From the NCBI RefSeq assembly GCF_014083985.1, contig NZ_CP046907.1, positions 5,838,501 through 5,902,500 of the forward strand: DNA of 64,000 bases, given 5' to 3'. Origin of the DNA: Streptomyces sp. SCUT-3. GTDB lineage: Bacteria; Actinomycetota; Actinomycetes; Streptomycetales; Streptomycetaceae. The notes beneath the pieces are model-generated. The model searched no databases and was not told the DNA's origin. It saw only the letters and a list, made by a program, of their open reading frames with translations. Below, piece after piece: positions 15,084-24,097 of the stretch. Position numbers and translations under genes: made by a program. Every line of letters begins with the position of its first letter. Within the stretch, counting starts at the first letter, position 1.

Positions 15084-16133
15084 ATGCCCCACCCCCACGC
15101 GCTGCGCGTCCGGGTCGCCGAGGTGATCGCCGAGACCGCCGACGCCCGCTCGCTGGTCCTGCAGCCCGTCGACCCGGCCGACGCCGGCCGCCTCGTCCAC
15201 CGCCCCGGCCAGTTCCTCACCCTGAGGGTGCCGACCCCCGACGGCGGCCGCACCGCCCGCTGCTACTCGCTGGCCAGCTCCCCGGAGGCCGGCGAACCGC
15301 CGAAGGTCACCGTCAAACGGGTCGCCGGCGGGATCGGCTCCAACTGGATCTGCGACGAGGTCGGGGAGGGGACGGAACTGGAGGTGCTGCGCCCCGGCGG
15401 CACCTTCACCCCCGCCTCCCTCGACGACGACCTGCTCCTCTTCGCCGGCGGCAGCGGCATCACCCCGGTGATGTCCATCCTCAAGTCGGTGCTGCACGCC
15501 GGCACCGGACGGGTGGCGCTGGTGTACGCCAACCGCGACGAGCGCTCGGTGATCTTCCGCGACGAACTGGCCGCCCTGACGGCCCGCGACCCCGACCGGC
15601 TCCACGTCGTCCACCTGCTGGAGTCCGTCCAGGGACTGCCCACCCCGGCCGTACTGCGCGCCCTGGCCGCACCCCTGACCGACCGCCGGGCGTTCGTGTG
15701 CGGCCCGGGCCCCTTCATGGACGCGGTCTCCGGCGTGCTCGCCGGACTGGGCGTGCCGGCCGGCCGGGTGCACGTCGAGAAGTACGCCTCCCTGACCGGG
15801 GACCCCTTCGCCGAACCGGAACCGTCCCCGGCCGGCCCGGCCGGGGACGCGGGCCCGGCCGGCACCGTCGAGGTGACCCTCGACGGCGGGACCACCACGG
15901 TGGACTGGCCGGCCGGCGCCACCCTGCTGGACACCCTGCTGGCCGCCGGCCTGGAGGCGCCGTACTCCTGCCGCGAGGGCGCCTGCAGCGCCTGCGCCTG
16001 CCGGGTGCTCTCCGGCGAGGTGGACATGGCCCGCAACGAGGTCCTGGAGAAGGAGGACCTCGACGACGGCTACGTCCTCGCCTGCCAGGCCACCGCCCGC
16101 ACCCCGCGGGTCACCGTCAGCTACGACGAGTAG
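15084..16133 (+). CDS. kshB: 3-ketosteroid 9alpha-hydroxylase reductase (KshB)
   Basis: 349-residue three-domain electron-transfer protein. FAD domain ([10 protein letters not shown]), NAD(P)H domain ([25 protein letters not shown]), and a C-terminal plant-type [2Fe-2S] ferredoxin with [11 protein letters not shown] and a distant fourth Cys in VLACQA. KshB passes electrons to the Rieske oxygenase KshA. ATG 15084 is preceded by AGGAG. It is the last gene of hsaD-kstD-kshB; KshA is encoded 9 kb away under its own copy of the regulon palindrome. The linker before the ferredoxin domain is Pro/Ala/Gly-rich. Confidence 0.9.
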   Translation: MPHPHALRVRVAEVIAETADARSLVLQPVDPADAGRLVHRPGQFLTLRVPTPDGGRTARCYSLASSPEAGEPPKVTVKRVAGGIGSNWICDEVGEGTELEVLRPGGTFTPASLDDDLLLFAGGSGITPVMSILKSVLHAGTGRVALVYANRDERSVIFRDELAALTARDPDRLHVVHLLESVQGLPTPAVLRALAAPLTDRRAFVCGPGPFMDAVSGVLAGLGVPAGRVHVEKYASLTGDPFAEPEPSPAGPAGDAGPAGTVEVTLDGGTTTVDWPAGATLLDTLLAAGLEAPYSCREGACSACACRVLSGEVDMARNEVLEKEDLDDGYVLACQATARTPRVTVSYDE

Positions 16134-16160
16134 CCGCGCCCTGCCGCGTCCCGCGGGCAC

Positions 16161-16175
16161 TCCCGCTGAGCGGGA
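16161..16175 (+). promoter_or_regulatory. Regulon palindrome, site 4 (hsaE promoter)
   Basis: TCCCGCTGAGCGGGA, a perfect 5-bp-arm copy. At the expected spacing the -10 is only CAGCTT (16206-16211), 38 bp from the centre, so the promoter may be weak or strongly activator-dependent. Confidence 0.65.
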
Positions 16176-16286
16176 ACGGCACCGCCGCACCCCCGCCCGC
16201 ACTGACAGCTTTGCACCGCACCCGGTGCGCACCGCGCCCGGCGCGCACCGCACCCGAAGAACACGGACCGAGCCCAGGAGGGCCAG

Positions 16287-17072
16287 ATGCTGGACCCCGC
16301 GCAGCGCGCCGCAGCAGCCGAGCTGCTGTGGCACGCCGAGCAGGACCGCACCCCGGTGGACCCGCTGACCGACGCCTTCCCCGGCATCGACGTGACGGAC
16401 GCCTACGAGATCCAGCTGGCCAACATCCGCCGCCGGGTCGCCGCCGGGGCGACGGTCCGGGGCCACAAGGTGGGCCTGTCCTCGGAGGCCATGCAGCAGA
16501 TGATGGGCGTGGACGAGCCCGACTACGGCCACCTGCTCTCCGACATGGTCCTCGACCAGGACACCCCGGTGGACACCTCCCGCTACCTCCGGCCCCGGAT
16601 CGAGGTGGAGATCGGCTTCGTCCTCGGCGAGTCCCTCCCCGGCGAGGGCTGCACCGAGGCCGACGTCCTGGCCGCCACCGAGTACGTCGTCCCCTCGATC
16701 GAGCTGATCGACAGCCGCATCAGGGACTGGCGGATCCGGCTGGCCGACACCGTCGCCGACAACGCCTCCTCCGCCGGAGTGGTGCTGGGCTCCGCACAGG
16801 TGCCGGCGGCCGACCTGGACGTCGCCGACATCGAGGCGGTGCTGTACCGGGGCGCGCAGGAGGTCGCCCGCGGCAACACCGGCGCAGTGCTGGGCAACCC
16901 CGTCACCGCCGTCGCCTGGCTGGCCCGCAAGGTCGCCTCCTTCGGCGTCCGGCTCGAGGCCGGGCACCTCGTCCTGCCGGGGTCGTGCACCCGGGCGTTC
17001 GACGTCCGCCCCGGCGACGACTTCCGCGCCGAGTTCGCCGGACTCGGCCCCGTTTCCGTCCGATTCACGTGA
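16287..17072 (+). CDS. hsaE: 2-hydroxyhexa-2,4-dienoate hydratase (HsaE)
   Basis: 261-residue member of the fumarylacetoacetase/2-keto-4-pentenoate hydratase family. [19 protein letters not shown], the metal-binding [11 protein letters not shown] and [10 protein letters not shown] are diagnostic. It hydrates the dienoate released by HsaD to 4-hydroxy-2-oxohexanoate, the substrate of HsaF. AGGAGGG precedes ATG 16287. It is the first gene of a same-strand run hsaE-hsaG-hsaF-hsaA-hsaC and has its own regulon palindrome 112 bp upstream. Confidence 0.9.
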   Translation: MLDPAQRAAAAELLWHAEQDRTPVDPLTDAFPGIDVTDAYEIQLANIRRRVAAGATVRGHKVGLSSEAMQQMMGVDEPDYGHLLSDMVLDQDTPVDTSRYLRPRIEVEIGFVLGESLPGEGCTEADVLAATEYVVPSIELIDSRIRDWRIRLADTVADNASSAGVVLGSAQVPAADLDVADIEAVLYRGAQEVARGNTGAVLGNPVTAVAWLARKVASFGVRLEAGHLVLPGSCTRAFDVRPGDDFRAEFAGLGPVSVRFT

Positions 17073-17083
17073 GGCGAGAACCA

Positions 17084-17986
17084 GTGACCAAGGCCAGTGC
17101 CGCCATCGTCGGTCCGGGGAACATCGGAACCGACCTGATGTACAAACTGCTCCGCTCCGACGCCATCGAGCCGCGCTGGATGATCGGCGTGGACCCGGAC
17201 AGCCCCGGGCTCAAGCGCGCCGCCGACCACGGCCTGACCGCCAGCGCCGAAGGCGTGGACTGGCTGCTGTCCCGGGACGAGCTCCCCGACATCGTCTTCG
17301 AGGCCACCTCGGCGTACGTGCACCGGGCCAACGCCCCCCGCTACGCCGAACTCGGCATCCAGACGGTCGACCTGACCCCCGCCGCGATCGGCCCCGCCGT
17401 GGTGCCGGCCGTCAACCTGGGCGAGCACCTGGACACGCCCAACGTCTCCCTGATCACCTGCGGCGGCCAGGCCACCATCCCGATCGTGCACGCCGTCTCC
17501 CGCGTGGTGGACGTCGACTACGCCGAGATCGTCGCCAGCGTCGCCTCCCCGTCGGCCGGCCCCGGCACCCGCAACAACATCGACGAGTTCACCATCGCCA
17601 CCAGCCGCGGCATCGAGCGGATCGGCGGCGCCCGCAAGGGCAAGGCCATCATCATCCTCAACCCGGCCGAACCGCCGATGCTGATGCAGGACACGATCTT
17701 CTGCGCCGTCCCCGCCGACGCCGACCGGGACGCGATCACCGCCTCCGTCCACCGCACGGTCGCCGAGGTGGCCTCCTACGTGCCCGGCTACCGGCTGCGC
17801 GCCGAGCCGCAGTTCGACGACCCCGCCCCGGGCAGCGGCGGGCGGGCCAGGGTCGCGGTGTTCGTCGAGGTCGAGGGCGCCGGCGACTTCCTGCCGCCGT
17901 ACTCCGGGAACCTCGACATCATGACCGCCGCCGCGACCAGGGTCGGCGAGGGCTTCGCCCGGAAGATCACCGCCGCGCGGGCCTGA
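17084..17986 (+). CDS. hsaG: Acylating acetaldehyde/propanal dehydrogenase (HsaG)
   Basis: 300-residue CoA-acylating aldehyde dehydrogenase of the MhpF/BphJ type. NAD-binding [16 protein letters not shown], catalytic Cys in [10 protein letters not shown], and [15 protein letters not shown]. It converts the aldehyde (propanal in steroid degradation) to propionyl-CoA, channelled from the aldolase HsaF, with which it forms a complex. The GTG at 17084 lies 11 bp after the hsaE stop. The next gene, hsaF, begins 47 bp downstream, as expected for the obligate pair. Confidence 0.9.
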   Translation: MTKASAAIVGPGNIGTDLMYKLLRSDAIEPRWMIGVDPDSPGLKRAADHGLTASAEGVDWLLSRDELPDIVFEATSAYVHRANAPRYAELGIQTVDLTPAAIGPAVVPAVNLGEHLDTPNVSLITCGGQATIPIVHAVSRVVDVDYAEIVASVASPSAGPGTRNNIDEFTIATSRGIERIGGARKGKAIIILNPAEPPMLMQDTIFCAVPADADRDAITASVHRTVAEVASYVPGYRLRAEPQFDDPAPGSGGRARVAVFVEVEGAGDFLPPYSGNLDIMTAAATRVGEGFARKITAARA

Positions 17987-18033
17987 CCCCGCCACCCCTC
18001 GCCAACCGCACACCCCACCAGGGAGACCCCTCC

Positions 18034-19074
18034 ATGCCCTACAGCGCAGACCTGGACGTCCGGGTCACCGACTCCTCGCTGCGGGACGGTTCCCACGCGA
18101 AGCAGCACCAGTTCACCGTGGAGCACGTCCGCTCGATCGTGGCCGCACTGGACGACGCCGGGGTGCCAGTCATCGAGGTGACCCACGGCGACGGCCTCGG
18201 CGGCTCCTCCTTCAACTACGGCTTCAGCCACACCCCCGAGCAGGAACTGATCAAGGCCGCGGTGGAGACCGCGAAACGGGCCAGGATCGCCTTCCTGATG
18301 CTCCCCGGGCTCGGCGTGCGCGACGACATCCGCCGGGCCGCCGACAACGGCGCGGGCATCTGCCGCATCGCCACCCACTGCACCGAGGCCGACATCTCCG
18401 TCCAGCACTTCGGGCTCGCCCGCGACCTCGGACTGGAGACCGTCGGCTTCCTGATGATGTCGCACAGCCAGCCGCCGGAGGTGCTCGCCCGGCAGGCCCG
18501 CATCATGGCCGACGCCGGCTGCCAGTGCGTCTACGTCGTCGACTCCGCCGGCGCACTGATCCTGGAGGAGACCGGCGACCGCGTCGCCGCGCTCGTCGCC
18601 GAACTCGGCGACGACGCCCAGGTGGGCTTCCACGGCCACGAGAACCTGGGCCTGGGCGTGGCCAACTCGGTGATCGCCGTGCGCGCCGGCGCCCTGCAGA
18701 TCGACGGCTCCACCCGCCGCTTCGGCGCCGGCGCGGGCAACACCCCGGTCGAGGGCTTCGCCGCCGTCGCCGAGAAGCTGGGCATCCGCACCGGCATCGA
18801 CACACTGAAGATCATCGACGCCGCCGAGGACGTGGTGCGCCCCGTCATGGACGGCGAGTGCCTGCTCGACCGGCTCTCGCTGACCATGGGCTACGCCGGC
18901 GTCTACTCGTCCTTCCTCAAGCACGCCGACCGGCAGGCCCGCCGCTACGGCGTCTCGGGCGCCGAGATCCTCGTCGAGGCCGGCCGCCGCCGCCTCGTCG
19001 GCGGCCAGGAGGACCAGCTCATCGAGATCGCCGTCGGCCTGGCCGAACGGAACAAGGCCGCGGCCGGCGCCTGA
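18034..19074 (+). CDS. hsaF: 4-hydroxy-2-oxovalerate/oxohexanoate aldolase (HsaF)
   Basis: 346-residue DRE-TIM aldolase with an N-terminal HMGL-like barrel ([17 protein letters not shown]), metal ligands in [16 protein letters not shown], and the C-terminal DmpG communication domain ([14 protein letters not shown]). It cleaves 4-hydroxy-2-oxohexanoate into pyruvate and propanal, passing the aldehyde to HsaG. The usual DTTLRDG is DSSLRDG here, a conservative change. GGGAG lies before ATG 18034. Confidence 0.9.
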   Translation: MPYSADLDVRVTDSSLRDGSHAKQHQFTVEHVRSIVAALDDAGVPVIEVTHGDGLGGSSFNYGFSHTPEQELIKAAVETAKRARIAFLMLPGLGVRDDIRRAADNGAGICRIATHCTEADISVQHFGLARDLGLETVGFLMMSHSQPPEVLARQARIMADAGCQCVYVVDSAGALILEETGDRVAALVAELGDDAQVGFHGHENLGLGVANSVIAVRAGALQIDGSTRRFGAGAGNTPVEGFAAVAEKLGIRTGIDTLKIIDAAEDVVRPVMDGECLLDRLSLTMGYAGVYSSFLKHADRQARRYGVSGAEILVEAGRRRLVGGQEDQLIEIAVGLAERNKAAAGA

Positions 19075-19109
19075 ACGGCAGCCCGGGACCGCGAAGAGAC
19101 GAGGAAGAG

Positions 19110-20294
19110 ATGGCCGACACGGTACTGGACAGGATCAACGCCGTCGCGGACGGGATCCGCGCACAGGCACCGCACAACGAGAAGCTGGGCAGGCTCAGCG
19201 ACACCGCCGCCGGACTGCTCCGCGAGGCGGGCGCCATCCGGATGCTCCAGCCGAAGAAGCACGGCGGACTGGAGGTCCACCCCCGCGAGTTCGCCGAGAC
19301 CGTCATGGCGATCGCCGCCCTGGACGGCTCCACCGGATGGGTCAGCGGCGTGGTCGGCGTGCACCCCTGGGAGATGGCCTACGCCGACCCCCGGGTGCAG
19401 GAGGAGATCTGGGGCGAGGACCAGGACACCTGGATCGCCTCCCCCTACGCCCCCATGGGCATTGCCCGCCCCGTCGACGGCGGCTACGTCTTCAACGGCC
19501 GCTGGCAGTTCTCCTCCGGGACCGACCACTGCAAGTGGATCTTCCTGGGCGGCCTGCTGGGCGACGCCGACGGCAAGCCGGTCCAGCCCGTGGAGACGCT
19601 CCACCTGATCCTGCCGCGCTCCGACTACGAGATCGTCGACGGCACCTGGGACGTCGTCGGCCTGCGCGGCACCGGCAGCAAGGACGTCGTCGTCCGCGAC
19701 GCCTTCGTCCCCGACCACCGGGTGATCCCGTACAACAAGGTGGTCGACGGCACCGCGGCCAAGGAGGCCGGGCTCACCAACCCCGCCTACCACCTGCCGT
19801 TCTCCGCCGCCTTCCCGCTCGGCATCACCGCCGCCGTGATCGGCATCTGCGAGGGCGGCCTGGCCCACCACGCCGAGTACCAGCGCGGCCGGGTCTCGAT
19901 CACCGGCACCCAGGTGCGCAACGACCCGCACGCGATGTACGCGCTCAGCGAGGCCGCGGCCGAGATCTCCGCCTCCCGCACGGCGCTGCTGGACAACATC
20001 TGCCGGATGTACGACCTGGTGGCCGCCGGCCGCGAGGTGACCTTCGAGCAGCGCGCCGCCGGCCGCCGCATCCAGGTGCAGGCCGCCTGGCGCGCGGTCC
20101 GCGCCCTCAACGAGGTCTTCGTCCGCTCCGGCGGCAACGGGCTGCGCATGGACAACCCGCTGCAGCGCTTCTGGCGCGACGCCAACAACGGCCTGGTGCA
20201 CGCCATCCACCAGCCCGGCGGGGTCTTCCAGGCCGCCGCGCTCACCCAGCTGGGCATCGACCCGCCGCAGGGCCCGATGCGCTCGATGATCTGA
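19110..20294 (+). CDS. hsaA: 3-HSA hydroxylase, oxygenase component (HsaA)
   Basis: 394-residue flavin-dependent monooxygenase with the acyl-CoA-dehydrogenase fold (group D). AIRMLQPKKHGGLEVHPREF, DGSTGWVSGVVGVHPWEM and the C-terminal NGLRMDNPLQRFWRDAN are characteristic of the HsaA subgroup. With reduced flavin from HsaB it hydroxylates 3-HSA to the catechol 3,4-DHSA. It is followed after 16 bp by the extradiol dioxygenase HsaC that uses this catechol. ATG 19110 has a short purine-rich GAGGAAGAG leader. A paralogue lies at 25430. Confidence 0.9.
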   Translation: MADTVLDRINAVADGIRAQAPHNEKLGRLSDTAAGLLREAGAIRMLQPKKHGGLEVHPREFAETVMAIAALDGSTGWVSGVVGVHPWEMAYADPRVQEEIWGEDQDTWIASPYAPMGIARPVDGGYVFNGRWQFSSGTDHCKWIFLGGLLGDADGKPVQPVETLHLILPRSDYEIVDGTWDVVGLRGTGSKDVVVRDAFVPDHRVIPYNKVVDGTAAKEAGLTNPAYHLPFSAAFPLGITAAVIGICEGGLAHHAEYQRGRVSITGTQVRNDPHAMYALSEAAAEISASRTALLDNICRMYDLVAAGREVTFEQRAAGRRIQVQAAWRAVRALNEVFVRSGGNGLRMDNPLQRFWRDANNGLVHAIHQPGGVFQAAALTQLGIDPPQGPMRSMI

Positions 20295-20310
20295 AACGGG
20301 AAGGGCAGAA

Positions 20311-21231
20311 ATGACCCACATCCGCGGACTGGGATACCTCAGGGTCCAGAGCCGTCACCTGGACCGCTGGCGCGAACTGGCCGTCGACGGGCTGGGCTTC
20401 GCGACCGGATCGGGCCCCGACCCCGAGGGGCTGTACCTGCGCATGGACGAACGCCGCGCCCGGCTGGTCCTGCTGCCGGGCGACACGGACCGCGTCCTCG
20501 CGGTGGGCTGGGAAGTGCGCGACCGGTTCGCGCTCGCCGAGGTCCGCCGCGCGGTCGAGGAGTCCGGCAGGACGGTGCGGGAACTGACCGCCGAGGAGGT
20601 GCGGGAGCGGGACGTGGAGGCGGCCGTCGCCTTCGAGGACCCGGCCGGCACCCGGCTGGAGGTCTTCTTCGGCCCCGTCCTCGACCACAGCCCGGTGATC
20701 ACCGGCCTCGGCCAGCGGTTCGTCACCGACGGCCTGGGCATGGGCCACGTGGTGCTGCCCACCACCCGGCCGGAGGAGACCGTCGACTTCTACACCGAGG
20801 TGCTCGGCTTCCTGCCGCGCGGCGCCATCCGGGTCGGCGGCCCGGACGCCGACCCGCCGCGGCGGGTGCGCTTCATGGGCGTCAACCGGCGGCACCACAG
20901 CCTCGCCGTCTGCCCCGCTCCGCACGGGCAGGCCCCCGGCCTGGTCCACCTGATGGTCGAGGTCGACACCCTGGACGCGGTCGGCACGGCCCTGGACAGG
21001 GTGCGCAAGCTGGACTTCTCGATCTCCTCCACGCTGGGCCGGCACACCAACGACAAGATGGTCTCCTTCTACGTCCGCGCCCCCGGCGGCTGGGACGTCG
21101 AGTACGGCACCGAGGGGATGCTCGTCGACGAGTCCACCTACACCGCCGAGGAGATCACCGCGGACAGCTACTGGGGCCACGACTGGTCGGGCTCCGAACC
21201 GCTGGCCGCATTCGTCCCGCCGAAGAAGTGA
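20311..21231 (+). CDS. hsaC: 3,4-DHSA extradiol dioxygenase (HsaC)
   Basis: 306-residue two-domain vicinal-oxygen-chelate dioxygenase of the type I extradiol family. In the C-terminal half the iron ligands appear as His in LGMGHVVLPT, His in PGLVHLMVEVDTL, and Glu in WDVEYGTEG. HsaC opens the catechol ring of 3,4-DHSA to 4,9-DSHA, the substrate of HsaD. It closes the hsaE-G-F-A-C run, and a hairpin terminator lies 66 bp downstream. Length matches the family. Confidence 0.92.
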   Translation: MTHIRGLGYLRVQSRHLDRWRELAVDGLGFATGSGPDPEGLYLRMDERRARLVLLPGDTDRVLAVGWEVRDRFALAEVRRAVEESGRTVRELTAEEVRERDVEAAVAFEDPAGTRLEVFFGPVLDHSPVITGLGQRFVTDGLGMGHVVLPTTRPEETVDFYTEVLGFLPRGAIRVGGPDADPPRRVRFMGVNRRHHSLAVCPAPHGQAPGLVHLMVEVDTLDAVGTALDRVRKLDFSISSTLGRHTNDKMVSFYVRAPGGWDVEYGTEGMLVDESTYTAEEITADSYWGHDWSGSEPLAAFVPPKK

Positions 21232-21296
21232 CACCGAGCCGGTGACACCGCGCCAGCACCGCCGCACCCCCCCGACGCGGCGTCACCGGCACCACC

Positions 21297-21328
21297 GGGC
21301 CGGATCCGGGACCTCCCGGATCCGGCCC
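21297..21328 (+). terminator. Hairpin after hsaC
   Basis: 14-bp perfect stem (21297-21310 with 21315-21328, arm GGGCCGGATCCGGG), loop ACCT, followed by TCTTCG. An imperfect 15-bp inverted repeat (21239-21253 with 21276-21290) lies just before it. Confidence 0.65.
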
Positions 21329-21412
21329 TCTTCGCGTTCCGCCCCCAGCACCGCAGCACCCCAGCCCCCAGCCCCCAGCACCCCAGGACCGCAGGAGCAA
21401 AGGAGACCTCCG

Positions 21413-22895
21413 ATGAACCGCAACGCCCCCGCCGCCCCGCGCGCGGCCGAGCAGGTGCAGTCCTACGACCACGAGGCCGACGTCCTCGTGCTCGGTTTCG
21501 GCTGCGCGGGAGCCGCAGCCGCCCACGAGGCCGCCGCGGCCGGCGCCGAGGTGCTGCTGATCGAGAGGGCCGGCGGCCCCGGCGGCTCCTCCGCCCTGTC
21601 CGGCGGGAGATCTACCTCGGCGGCGGGACCCCGGTGCAGCGGGCCTGCGGCTTCGACGACACCCCGCCGAGATGGAGGCCTTCCTCACCGCCGCCCTGGG
21701 CCCGCACGCGGACGGGGCCAAGATCCGCCTCTACTGCGAGGGCAGCACCGAGCACTACCAGTGGCTGGTCGACCGCGGGGTCTCCTTCAACGCCTCGCTG
21801 TGGGACGCTCCCACCTGGATGCCGCTCACCGAGGACGGCCTGATGTGGCTGGGGGAGAACAGCTGGCCCTTCGACCGGATCGCCAAGCCCGCCCCCCGCG
21901 GCCACCGCCCCGGCACCTCCTCCTTCGGCGGCTGGCTGCTGATGGAGAAGCTCTCCGCCGCCGTCGTCGACGCCGGCGTCGGCGTGCACACCGACACCCT
22001 CGCGACGTCGCTGGTCGTCGACGCCGGCGGCCGGGTCGTCGGCGTCGCCGCCCGCCGCTACGGCGAGGAACTGCTGTACCGCGCCCGCCGCGGGGTGGTG
22101 GTCACCACCGGCGGCTTCGTCGACAACGAGGAGATGCTCGCCCAGCACGCCCCGCAGCTCCTCGGCCACGACAAGGTCAGCGACGGACTGGACGACGGCA
22201 GCGGCATCACGATGGCCGCCGCGGCAGGCGCCGCCACCCGCAGGATGTCCGTGGTGGAGACCGCCCTGTCGGTGGTCCCCGGCCTGATCGCCCGCGGCAT
22301 GCTGGTCGACGCGCTCGGCCAACGGTTCGTCAACGAGGACACCTATCCCGGCCTGATCAGCCACGCGGCGGTGCACCGCCGGCCGGGACCGGTCTGGACG
22401 ATCGTCGACGAGGAGGGCTACGAGTCGCTCGACGAGCGCGAACGCTGGGGCGTGCGGCCGCACCACGTCGCCGAAACCCTGGCCGAACTGGAGAAGGAGA
22501 CCGGCATGCCGGCCGGTTCCCTGCAGGCCACCGTCGCCGCCTACAACGAGGCCGCCGAACGCGGAGAGGACCCGTACTTCCACAAGGCCGCCCGCTGGCT
22601 GCGCCCGCTGAGCCCCCCGTACGCCGCGATCGACAGCCGGATCCGCTTCCACGCCGACCGGCCGGAGCGTGCCGGCAGCACCACCGGGGTGGCCGGCTTC
22701 ACCCTGGGCGGCCTGCACACCACGGTGGACGGGGAAGTCCTCGACCTGGCCGGGCAGCCGATCGAGGGCCTGTACGCGGCCGGCCGGGCCTCCTCGGGGA
22801 TGCACGGCGAGAACTACATCAGCGGCACCTCGCTCGGCGACGGCACCTTCTTCGGCCGCCGGGCCGGCCGGGCCGCCGCAGCGGCCGGCCGCTGA
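21413..22895 (+). CDS. KstD-like FAD dehydrogenase (frameshifted); possible delta4-dehydrogenase
   Basis: Restoring one base near 21605 and one near 21666 gives a continuous 494-residue flavoprotein. FAD motif LVLGFGCAGAAAAHEAAAAG, then a SALSGG-EIYLGGGTPVQ region split by the first loss, and C-terminus LYAAGRASSGMHGENYISG followed by SLGDGTFFGRRAGR. The C-terminal loop differs from delta1-KstD and resembles the delta4-(5alpha)-ketosteroid dehydrogenase/fumarate-reductase side of the family, so a C4-C5 desaturase is plausible. Without the missing bases the protein is broken. Both losses are in G/C runs and no other decay is seen. It is flanked by hairpins, so it is probably a single transcript. 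Confidence 0.7.
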
Positions 22896-22909
22896 ACCGC
22901 GCACCCGGA

Positions 22910-22957
22910 ACGGCGAGGGGGCGCCGGTGTCGCAGGACACCGGCGCCCCCTCGCCGT
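22910..22957 (+). terminator. 22-bp hairpin after KstD-like gene
   Basis: Perfect 22-bp stem (22910-22931 with 22936-22957) and loop GCAG, 14 bases after the stop codon. Confidence 0.75.
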
Positions 22958-22964
22958 GTTCGAT

Positions 22965-23008
22965 GCGTCCGGGGCGGGCCGGCCCCTCGGCCGACCCGCC
23001 CCGGACGC
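22965..23008 (-). terminator. Second hairpin, for the convergent SDR operon
   Basis: Stem of 19 bp with one mismatch (outer arms 22965-22978 and 22995-23008), 27 bp beyond the stop of the minus-strand SDR. Together with the preceding hairpin it insulates two convergent units. Confidence 0.6.
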
Positions 23009-23034
23009 TTCCGCAGCGGCCTCTCAGTAGCCTC

Positions 23035-23823
23035 TCAGCGGCCCGTCAGCCGCCTCGAGGCGTCCGCGTTGCGCTGCACCACCCGGTCGCGGGGGAACCC
23101 GCTGCGGGACTCGGCGGTCGACTGGTTGCCGCCCGCCACGTGCACCGGGCCGTGCGGCAGGTGCTCCAGGCCCTCGGCCGCCACGTCGTCGGGCTCGGCG
23201 ACCTTCAGGCCCGGCAGGTCCATCCGCAGGCCGGCCCGTTCCATCGCGGGGGTGCGGGTCACCCCCAGGACCAGTTCCAGCACGTGCACGCCGTGCGGCT
23301 TCAGCTCCAGCCACAGTCCCTCGGCGAAGATCCGGCCGAACGCCTTGGCCGCCGCGTAGATGCTCATGTTCTCGTGGCCGAGGTAGCCGGCCAGCGAGCC
23401 CACCAGCATCAGGCCGCCGCGCCCCCGGGCCTTGAGCCGGGCCCCGAAGTGCCGGGACAGCTGCAACTGGGAGGTGATGTTGAGGTCGATGACCTTCTGC
23501 ACGTCCGCCGGGTCGGACTCGACGAACTCGCCGCCGTGGGTGTTGGCCCCGGCGTTGAAGATCAGCAGGCCCACGTCCAGGTCGGCGGTGGCCTGCGCGA
23601 TCGTCTCCGGGGCGCCGGGGGAGAGCAGGTCCAGCGACAGGGTGCGGACCTCCACGCCCAGCGCCCTCACCTTCGCCGCGGTCTGCTCCAGGGGCCCGGG
23701 CTTGCGGGCGATCAGCACCAGGTTGATGCCGGACTGCGCGAGGAGGCGGGCGAACGAGGCGCCCACCCCCTCCGAGCCCCCGGCGACGACCGCCCACGGG
23801 CCGTAGAACTCCCGATCGATCAC
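23035..23823 (-). CDS. Short-chain dehydrogenase in the kshA operon
   Basis: 262-residue SDR. Cofactor motif AVVAGGSEGVGASFARLLAQ, LIFNAGANTHGG (NNAG equivalent), catalytic Ser in LVGSLAGYLGHENMSIYAAA with YAAAKAFG giving Tyr and Lys. The nucleotide motif suggests NADP(H) (Arg in LIARKPGP). It is the last gene of kshA-small protein-SDR, overlapping the small gene by GTGA, so it is co-expressed with ring-B hydroxylase. A steroid hydroxyl dehydrogenase role (for example at C7, C12 or C17) is possible but not shown by the sequence. Confidence 0.85.
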   Translation of the reverse strand: MIDREFYGPWAVVAGGSEGVGASFARLLAQSGINLVLIARKPGPLEQTAAKVRALGVEVRTLSLDLLSPGAPETIAQATADLDVGLLIFNAGANTHGGEFVESDPADVQKVIDLNITSQLQLSRHFGARLKARGRGGLMLVGSLAGYLGHENMSIYAAAKAFGRIFAEGLWLELKPHGVHVLELVLGVTRTPAMERAGLRMDLPGLKVAEPDDVAAEGLEHLPHGPVHVAGGNQSTAESRSGFPRDRVVQRNADASRRLTGR

Positions 23824-24068
23824 CGGGCTCCCTCCTCTTCCTCTTTTCCTTCCCCGTCCGGGTCGGGAACCGTGATCAGTCCGTCCAGGGCCGCCCGCCG
23901 GATCGACTCCCGCAGTGCCCCGCAGGAGCCGGCCGAGCCGCCACCGGCCCCGCGCAGCTCGGCACAGCCGGCCCGGGAGGCCGCCGTCCACTGCACGCTG
24001 GTGTGCTGCCAGCTGTACTTCTCCACCTGCACCCGGCCGCCGCACCGGCCGCACTCCAACGGCTGCAT
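23820..24068 (-). CDS. Small Cys-containing (ferredoxin/zinc-ribbon-like) protein
   Basis: 82-residue protein encoded directly downstream of kshA (29-bp gap) and overlapping the next SDR by GTGA. It begins MQPLECGRCGGRVQVEKYSW and has C-x2-C near the N-terminus plus two further Cys about 26 and 40 residues later, ending in an acidic Asp/Glu-rich tail. Such small proteins beside kshA in actinobacteria are usually labelled ferredoxin, but the Cys spacing fits a metal-binding ribbon (Zn or rubredoxin-like Fe) better than a [2Fe-2S] or [4Fe-4S] fold. The role is unknown; an accessory in electron transfer to KshA is a guess from context. Confidence 0.7.
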   Translation of the reverse strand: MQPLECGRCGGRVQVEKYSWQHTSVQWTAASRAGCAELRGAGGGSAGSCGALRESIRRAALDGLITVPDPDGEGKEEEEGAR

Positions 24069-24097
24069 GCCGCGCTCCTCCCTGCTCCCCTCCGCGA

